From positions 1 through 37,405 of the forward strand of contig JAFGIA010000332.1 in assembly GCA_016929795.1 (NCBI GenBank): a DNA stretch of 37,405 nucleotides. Direction: 5' to 3'. The DNA is from Anaerolineae bacterium. GTDB taxonomy: Bacteria; Chloroflexota; Anaerolineae; JAAYZQ01. The notes beneath the pieces were generated by a model. That model was given only the letters and a program-made list of their open reading frames with translations, was not told the DNA's origin and did not search any database. Of this stretch, positions 32,304 to 37,405 are shown one piece after another (position 1 is the stretch's first letter; each line of letters begins with the position of its first letter). The position numbers and the translations under genes are program-made.

Positions 32304-34463
32304 CTAGCGGTCCGGCTGGTAGATGTCGACGCCAGCAGTCCGTGTGCCGATCCACCACCGGCCTTCCGCGTCCCGGGCGATGGCCAGCGGCTCGGCGCCG
32401 GAAAAGCCCGAATTCTGGGGAGAGTACTCCTTCCAGATCTGCCCGTCAAATTGGGCGAGCGCGCCGCCGACCTGCGCCGGGCGCGCCGTGCCCACCCACA
32501 ACATGCCAGGCTCCACTTCGGCCAGTGTCATCACCGTGTTGAAGGGGATGTCCGAGTTGCCGGTGCGGTAGAAAAACCAGGTTGTGCCATCCCACAGGCC
32601 CAGGCCGCCGCCGACGGTGCCCGCCCACAGCCGGCCTGCCGAGTCGACGAGCAGCGTGGCCACGCCCCCCCACTCGGGATCAAAGGGCTCGGTATGCTGC
32701 GTCCACTCGCCGCTGGCACTGTCCAGCCGCGAGACACCGGTTGCGGTGCCGAACCAGATCCAGTCGCCTTCGGGCCGGGGCTGCACGGCGAGGGAGAGGA
32801 CATTTTTGTCCGCCAGGCCTGCCGGTCCTGCACCGAGCGCCGTCCACGATTCGCCGTCGAGGACGGCCACGCCCTCGCTCGTGCCCGCCCACAACCGGTT
32901 GTCGCTATCCACCGCCAGGGCATGGACGACCCCCTGGCGCAAGCCCATGTCGCTGTACCACCAAGTTACCCAGGCCGACGTGCCCTCCGTCCCATCGTAG
33001 CGGGCCACGGCCGGTCCGGTGCCAAGCCAGATGCGGCCGGCCTGATCGCGGGCCAGAGCGCGCACAGGCAAGCCGGTGGGCAGGCCCGAGTTCTCCGGAG
33101 TAAACACCAGCCAGCGGTCGGGCAGATCGGTCGTCGCCGGCGGGGACCAGATAGCCAGGCCGTCGTGGGTGGCGAGGGCCATGCTCCCATCCTCCCCCGC
33201 CAGCAGATCGTACACCGTGTCGCTGGGGAGGAGTGAGCTGTCGGAGCGCAGATTCGACCAGCCGAGACGGCCCAGCGTCAGCTCCAGCGTAGTGGAGGTA
33301 TAGATCACGACGACCAGCAGGCCGAGGGCGGCCAGGGCGATCCAGAAAGAGAGGGGCGGTGCCGGGATCATCTGGCGCAACACCGTCGAGTACTCGTCAT
33401 GTTCTTGCACGATCTGGTAGAGATGGCGCGCGGTGGAAGCGGCCGCCAGGCAGAGGGCCGGCGTGACGACGAGAGTGTACTGCGGCCACTTGGTGGGCCA
33501 CGCGAGCAACACGAGGATGCTGGTCACGACCCACACCACGATCCACCGCCGCTCGCGCCATTCCCAGATGAGGCCGGGCAATGCCAGGACAAAGATCACG
33601 CTATCGAGGGCAAAGTAGAAAAAGACATCGGGGTGCCACATGGATGGCCCCGAGTGGGAGAGCCAGTAGAGGGGCTGGTGCCAGGGAAAGCCTGCTGCCT
33701 CGACCCGTGCCCCTTGCGAGTAGCGCACGTGAAAAAAGAGCGTATCGGCCAGGCGATTCACGGGATCGTGCCACAGGGTGGGGTTGAGCAGCCAGAAGAC
33801 GGCCAACGCGGCTGTCCCATACAGGAGCAGAGCGTGCCAGCGTAGACGCTTTTCCCAGATGGCCAGGTAGAGGATGGGAAAGAGGACAGGCAGGTAGGTG
33901 AGCTTGCCGGCGGCGGTTACGCCCAGGGCCACCGCCGACAGCCAGAACCAGGCGCTCGCCCGAGCGCCGCCTGCCGCCGGCCCGGCGGCGCTGTTATCCT
34001 TGGAGCGGATGCGGCTGAAGGCCAGCACGGCCAGGATCGAGGCCAGGTGGGGCAGTGCTTCCAGGTACACCTGGCTGGTGTACTTGATCGCCAGGGTGTG
34101 CAGCGCGAGCAGTCCGCCAGCCAGCGGATCGAGCAGGGCTAGGACCAGAACGGCGAGCGTGCCCAGGATGGCCGACAGTGCGCGGGCGGCAAGGCCTGCC
34201 ACGAGGATCCCCTCGTTCTCACCCAGGATCAGTACTACCACGCCGTAGAGTAGCTTGACCAATGCCGGATGCTCGCGATTGCCCTGGTAGTCGATGACGC
34301 CGTTCCAATCACCGGCTCGGATGGCATCGGCATAGGCGCTGGCGGCTTCCAGGTAGGTGGGCTCGTCAAAATCGATGGGCAGGCGCATCACGGCCCAGCC
34401 GCGCAGCAGGAGCGCCAGCAGGACAATGATGAACAGGATACCCCAGCGTCGCTTGCGGCTCAA
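32304..34463 (-). CDS. GT-C/PMT-type membrane glycosyltransferase fused to a C-terminal seven-bladed beta-propeller
   Basis: 719 aa from a TTG at 34463 that overlaps the esterase stop (TTGA), with GGAGGG upstream. Residues about 8-390 hold ten or more membrane spans with the GT39/PMT-like acidic motif DFDEP (31-35) in the first outer loop and WPTKWPQYT (322-330) later. Such enzymes transfer sugars from polyprenyl-phosphate donors. From about residue 415 the protein has seven repeats of two-component-regulator-propeller type, for example GRIWLGT, NRLWAGT, DWIWFGT, GRLWAGT, GMLWVGT and GRWWIGT, each followed by a short D-G-x-x-W segment. The propeller would lie outside the membrane. The fusion is unusual. 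The donor and acceptor are unknown. Confidence 0.85.
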   Translation of the reverse strand: MSRKRRWGILFIIVLLALLLRGWAVMRLPIDFDEPTYLEAASAYADAIRAGDWNGVIDYQGNREHPALVKLLYGVVVLILGENEGILVAGLAARALSAILGTLAVLVLALLDPLAGGLLALHTLAIKYTSQVYLEALPHLASILAVLAFSRIRSKDNSAAGPAAGGARASAWFWLSAVALGVTAAGKLTYLPVLFPILYLAIWEKRLRWHALLLYGTAALAVFWLLNPTLWHDPVNRLADTLFFHVRYSQGARVEAAGFPWHQPLYWLSHSGPSMWHPDVFFYFALDSVIFVLALPGLIWEWRERRWIVVWVVTSILVLLAWPTKWPQYTLVVTPALCLAAASTARHLYQIVQEHDEYSTVLRQMIPAPPLSFWIALAALGLLVVVIYTSTTLELTLGRLGWSNLRSDSSLLPSDTVYDLLAGEDGSMALATHDGLAIWSPPATTDLPDRWLVFTPENSGLPTGLPVRALARDQAGRIWLGTGPAVARYDGTEGTSAWVTWWYSDMGLRQGVVHALAVDSDNRLWAGTSEGVAVLDGESWTALGAGPAGLADKNVLSLAVQPRPEGDWIWFGTATGVSRLDSASGEWTQHTEPFDPEWGGVATLLVDSAGRLWAGTVGGGLGLWDGTTWFFYRTGNSDIPFNTVMTLAEVEPGMLWVGTARPAQVGGALAQFDGQIWKEYSPQNSGFSGAEPLAIARDAEGRWWIGTRTAGVDIYQPDR

Positions 34464-35281
34464 GCTCTTTTTCCCTCCAGGAGGAAAAAGAATGGGATAT
34501 GTACCCGCTCGCGCCAGGCGCGCTCCGAATGCTCGGCGCCCTGGAATTTGAGCGTGATCCAGTCCACTCCTTCGCGATAGCCGGCGGCGCGCATCACGGC
34601 GTCGGCCTCGTGTTGGTAGGGCTCGTACTCGGCGTCGAGCGTTTCGGTGCCGAAATCAAAGTAGAAGCGGTGGCTGCCGGGCGCAGGCAGCGCGCGGCGC
34701 AGATAGTCGATCACGATGCCGTCGCCCGCCGGCCAATGGGTAGACAGGCAGCCGGCCCCGCGAAAAACGCCGGGGTACTCGCACACGGCATAAAGCGAGA
34801 TCAGGCCGCCCATACTCGAGCCCATGACAAAGGTGTGCTCGCGCTCGGGGAGCGTTCGATAGTTGGTGTCGACGAAGGGCTTGACTTCCTCGACGATGAA
34901 CCGCAGGTAAGGGTCGGATAGTGCGTAGGGTAGCACCTCACCTCCCGCCTGCCCTGCCCTCGAGGAGGGGGAGAAAGAGAGAGCTTGGTGGGGCATATAT
35001 TCGAGCAAGCGCCGAGCGTCCAGGCTGGCCATACCGACCGCGATCGCGCCGCGGGTCTCCCCGGCCTCGATCAGGCGGGTCATCGCCTCGTCCACGCCCC
35101 AGTCAAAGCCAGAGGCCACGGCCGGGTCGAACAGGTTCTGGCCGTCGTGCATATAGATCACCGGGAAGCGGCGGCTGGCGTCTGCGTCGTAGCCGGGCGG
35201 AAGCCAGACGAACAGGGTGCGCGCCGGGACGAACGCGGCGGCAAAATCAGCGTGGCGGTGCAGGGTGCCGCTAAGAGTCAT
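34460..35281 (-). CDS. Alpha/beta-hydrolase, putative esterase (esterase D/Fes-like)
   Basis: 273 aa. Esterase-family landmarks: RFPVIYMHDGQNLFD near residues 38-52, nucleophile elbow GSSMGG (Ser156) and a late histidine in GAEHSERAW (His251); the acid is probably in the DFGTETLD segment. It lacks a signal peptide, so a cytoplasmic site is likely. Members hydrolyse carboxyl esters ranging from acetylated sugars to siderophores; the neighbouring GH13 gene suggests a carbohydrate link, but this is inference. ATG 35281 lies one base after the GH13 stop, and its ribosome-binding site AAAGGAG is inside the end of that gene. Confidence 0.88.
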   Translation of the reverse strand: MTLSGTLHRHADFAAAFVPARTLFVWLPPGYDADASRRFPVIYMHDGQNLFDPAVASGFDWGVDEAMTRLIEAGETRGAIAVGMASLDARRLLEYMPHQALSFSPSSRAGQAGGEVLPYALSDPYLRFIVEEVKPFVDTNYRTLPEREHTFVMGSSMGGLISLYAVCEYPGVFRGAGCLSTHWPAGDGIVIDYLRRALPAPGSHRFYFDFGTETLDAEYEPYQHEADAVMRAAGYREGVDWITLKFQGAEHSERAWRERVHIPFFFLLEGKRA

Positions 35282-35282
35282 G

Positions 35283-36899
35283 TCACACTCCTTTGCGCGC
35301 GCGGATCAGCGCTTTGTAGTAAGCCAGCAGATCCTGATCCTGCTCGTCGCCCCACAGCATCGGCGTGCGGCTGACGTGCAGCCCCTTGCCCTCGGTGGTG
35401 CTCGCCACCTGGCTCAGGCCGACCTCGGTGCCATAGTAGATGATGGGTGGGCCCGGCAGGCGCATCTGGGCGGCGGCGGCGCGGCGCAGGGCCTCTTTGT
35501 CGCCGCCGGCCAGGTAGAGAAAGCGGTCCATGTCGTGGTTATCGATAAAGGTTGGCATCAAAAAGCTGGCGGGAAAGAAGCGATAGTGCTGGGCCACAAA
35601 GCGCTCCAGGTCGCCTTCCGTCCACCGGCCCAGGGCAAAGGTGCGGCGCAGGGCGTCACCCAGGTGAAAGTCGAGGCAGCCGTCCAGCCGGCCTACGTAG
35701 GTACGCAGCACGTCGGGCGCGTCAATGACCTCACCAAAACAAAAGCTGTCGGGTTTGACATCCTTGCACGCCCGCCAAAAGTCGGTCCAGAAGTCGGGGC
35801 CGGGGCCGTTGGCATAGTCGAGGCGGTAGCCGTCCACGTCGAACTCGCTCAGCCAGTGGCGGGCGACGTCGATCAGCCACTCGCGCGCCGGCTGGCAGGC
35901 GACATTGACCTGGGGCATATCGGCCACGTTAAAGAAGGTGCGGTAGCCGATCTCCGAGTCGTCGAACGTGAACCAGTCGCGGTGCGGGCTGTTGGGGTTG
36001 GCCCGGGCCTCGAGAAAGACAGGGTGGTGCTGCGATACGTGGTTGCAGGCATAATCAAGCAGCACGCGGATGCCACGGCTGTGCGCCGCAGCCACGACGG
36101 CGTGCAGCGCTTCGTCGCCGCCCAGCCGCGGCTCGACGTGGTAGAGGTCGGTGGCGTCATAGCCGTGGTGGCTCGGGCTGGGAAAGATGGGGCTGAGCCA
36201 GATGCAGGTGGCGCCGAGGTCGGCCACATAATCCATCTTTTCCGCCACGCCCCACAGGGTGCCGCCGCAAAAGCCGCGCAGATCGCGAGTCTGGGCCCAT
36301 CCCTGGCCGCGACCCGGGTAGAAGCGGTCGACAAAGATCTGATAGATGGCGGACTCCCGCGCCCAGGCAGGCGCGCCGAGCCAGTCTACGCTGTAGGCAA
36401 AAGTGCGACCGGCGGCGGGGTCGCCGGGCAGTGCATCGGGCAGCGGCTCGCCGCGAAAGAAGGCCGCGGCGGCCTGCTCGACGCGGGCCTGCACTTCCGG
36501 CCAATCGGCCAGAGTCTCGGGCCCATCGTCCGCCCAGGCGCCAATGCGGTAGCGCACGACCGTGCCCGGTGGCTGGGCCGGCAGCGTGCCCTGCCATTCG
36601 GCCAGGTAGCCCCACATGAGCGTGTCCCAGGTTGCTCTAACCTGTTCCAATATGAGCACGCGGCCGTTGTGGGCCATGCCATGCGCGCCCTCGGGCTCTG
36701 TGTCGTCGAGGGTGTAGTAGCAGGCTACGTGGTCGGCCTGCAGGTCAGGTCCGACGCGCACCGTAATCGTCACCGGCTGATCCGGCAACGGGTCCTGCGG
36801 GCTCAGATCGTGCCCATGCTGTAGCCCGCTGCGGGCTGCGCGGTGGTGGGCCAGTTTCAGCTCGTCGGTGGCATAGGTGCCGAAAACAAAGCTTTCCAC
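35283..36899 (-). CDS. GH13 alpha-amylase/neopullulanase-type glycoside hydrolase, no domain C
   Basis: 538 aa from a GTG at 36899 with GGAGGA upstream. Residues about 1-165 are a beta-rich N-terminal domain of CBM34 kind. The barrel shows all four GH13 regions: DYACNH (282-287), DGYRLDYAN with nucleophile Asp361, CFGEV with acid/base Glu390 and FIDNHD (451-456). It has no signal peptide, so it probably degrades imported maltodextrins in the cytoplasm. The chain stops right after the last barrel helix (YYKALIRARKGV), whereas relatives normally continue with a C-terminal sandwich of about 80 residues. The next gene begins one base later. Confidence 0.92.
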   Translation of the reverse strand: MESFVFGTYATDELKLAHHRAARSGLQHGHDLSPQDPLPDQPVTITVRVGPDLQADHVACYYTLDDTEPEGAHGMAHNGRVLILEQVRATWDTLMWGYLAEWQGTLPAQPPGTVVRYRIGAWADDGPETLADWPEVQARVEQAAAAFFRGEPLPDALPGDPAAGRTFAYSVDWLGAPAWARESAIYQIFVDRFYPGRGQGWAQTRDLRGFCGGTLWGVAEKMDYVADLGATCIWLSPIFPSPSHHGYDATDLYHVEPRLGGDEALHAVVAAAHSRGIRVLLDYACNHVSQHHPVFLEARANPNSPHRDWFTFDDSEIGYRTFFNVADMPQVNVACQPAREWLIDVARHWLSEFDVDGYRLDYANGPGPDFWTDFWRACKDVKPDSFCFGEVIDAPDVLRTYVGRLDGCLDFHLGDALRRTFALGRWTEGDLERFVAQHYRFFPASFLMPTFIDNHDMDRFLYLAGGDKEALRRAAAAQMRLPGPPIIYYGTEVGLSQVASTTEGKGLHVSRTPMLWGDEQDQDLLAYYKALIRARKGV

Positions 36900-36943
36900 A
36901 AATCTCCTCCCTGACAGGTCAAACGGCAGATCCCCTTACAAAG

Positions 36944-36976
36944 TGCTCCCAGCCTCGTCTCCGAGGCTGGGCAGCA
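36944..36976. terminator. Stem-loop between sugar permease and GH13 genes
   Basis: CCCAGCCTCG (36948-36957) pairs with CGAGGCTGGG (36962-36971) around TCTC; outer TGCT and AGCA add four pairs past a one-base bulge. It separates the permease from GH13, both on the reverse strand, and may attenuate or end the transporter transcript. I see no convincing promoter for GH13 between it and the start. Confidence 0.65.
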
Positions 36977-37020
36977 TCACAGAGCAAGCGTGGGGCGAAA
37001 TGCAGATGCCCCCGATGACG

Positions 37021-37405
37021 CTATCCTTTCACGCCACCCACCGTCAGCCCGGCCTCCAGGTAGCGCTGCAGCCAGAGGAAAACGAGGACAACCGGGAGGA
37101 TGACAATCACCGCGCCCGCGGCAAACTGCCCCCAGGGAATATTGACCTCGCCGGCCATCTGGAACATGCCCACCATGACCGTCTTGGCCGAGTCTGGCGC
37201 CGGGATCAGGATGTTGGCCAGGAAAAACTCGCCCCAGCCGGCCATGAACCCAAAAAGTGCCGTGACGGCCAGCGCCGGCTTGGCCAGCGGCAGGGCGATG
37301 TAGGCAAAGGATTGGACCGGCCCGGCGCCGTCGATCATCCCTGCCTCCTCCAGGTCAATGGGGATGGTGTCAAAGTATCCTTTCAGGTTCCACGTGACAA
37401 AGACC
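37021..37405 (-). CDS. Sugar ABC transporter permease, MalG/CUT1 type (N-terminal part outside window)
   Basis: The frame is open to the right edge; 127 codons are visible and translate without interruption from VFVTWNLKGYFDTIP. The EAA coupling loop reads EEAGMIDGAGPVQSFAYIALP, followed by two membrane spans and the typical MalG-like end QRYLEAGLTVGGVKG. It belongs to the family that imports maltodextrins or related oligosaccharides with MalF- and MalE-like partners, which should lie beyond the edge. Being upstream of a cytoplasmic GH13 in the same direction supports alpha-glucan uptake. Confidence 0.92.
   Translation of the reverse strand, partial: VFVTWNLKGYFDTIPIDLEEAGMIDGAGPVQSFAYIALPLAKPALAVTALFGFMAGWGEFFLANILIPAPDSAKTVMVGMFQMAGEVNIPWGQFAAGAVIVILPVVLVFLWLQRYLEAGLTVGGVKG

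Noticed and set aside
35217..36824. A 535-codon + strand frame opposite the GH13 gene
   Set aside because: The opposite strand carries all four GH13 regions; this frame has none of the marks of a gene.

Overview
The window is GC-rich, densely packed, chromosome-like bacterial DNA. I infer a Chloroflexota (Anaerolineae-like) source. The pointers are solute-binding lipoproteins with a long Val/Glu/Thr-rich linker after the lipid cysteine, repeated oligopeptide ABC operons, Thr-Pro-rich exported proteins and 7-bp-periodic intergenic DNA. No rRNA, tRNA or CRISPR is present, so the assignment rests on protein style only.

Layout. 1-1681 (+): the last two genes (two ATPases) of one oligopeptide-type ABC operon. 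1687-9407 (+): a hairpin, a clear promoter and a complete second operon of the same class: binding protein, two permeases, two ATPases and a 66-aa membrane protein. 9660-14594 (+): a translationally coupled six-gene MoxR/DUF58/DUF4129 operon. 14710-16787 (+): promoter, amidohydrolase, RNA 2',3'-cyclic phosphodiesterase and a SLOG/LOG-like protein. 16816-18326: a divergent pair, a zinc-ribbon membrane protein (-) and a Thr-Pro-rich anchored protein (+), with facing promoters. 18436-22750 (+): methyltransferase, CydD, CydC. 22773-25818 (-): NERD-like membrane protein, FabF, PlsX. 26051-29600 (-): glutaredoxin-like protein and a GH57 lipoprotein. 29693-32242 (-): a single-chain BsuBI/PstI-type methyltransferase-endonuclease. 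32304-37405 (-): GT-C/beta-propeller protein, esterase, GH13 enzyme and the end of a MalG-type sugar permease.

How the parts work together. The two Opp-type systems import peptides or other small organic solutes. The reverse-strand block at the right end is a sugar uptake and alpha-glucan block, and the GH57 lipoprotein fits an extracellular alpha-glucan role. PlsX and FabF form a lipid-synthesis pair; CydDC would export thiols for cytochrome assembly.

Most unusual items. (1) The binding protein at 1944-4583 carries its family-5 landmarks in circularly permuted order. (2) The gene at 29693-32242 fuses a complete DNA adenine methyltransferase to a complete BsuBI/PstI endonuclease and appears to have a leaderless promoter with a 10-bp-spaced direct repeat. 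(3) A GT-C membrane enzyme is fused to a seven-bladed propeller. (4) Three intergenic arrays share a 7-bp period, two of them ending at a start codon.
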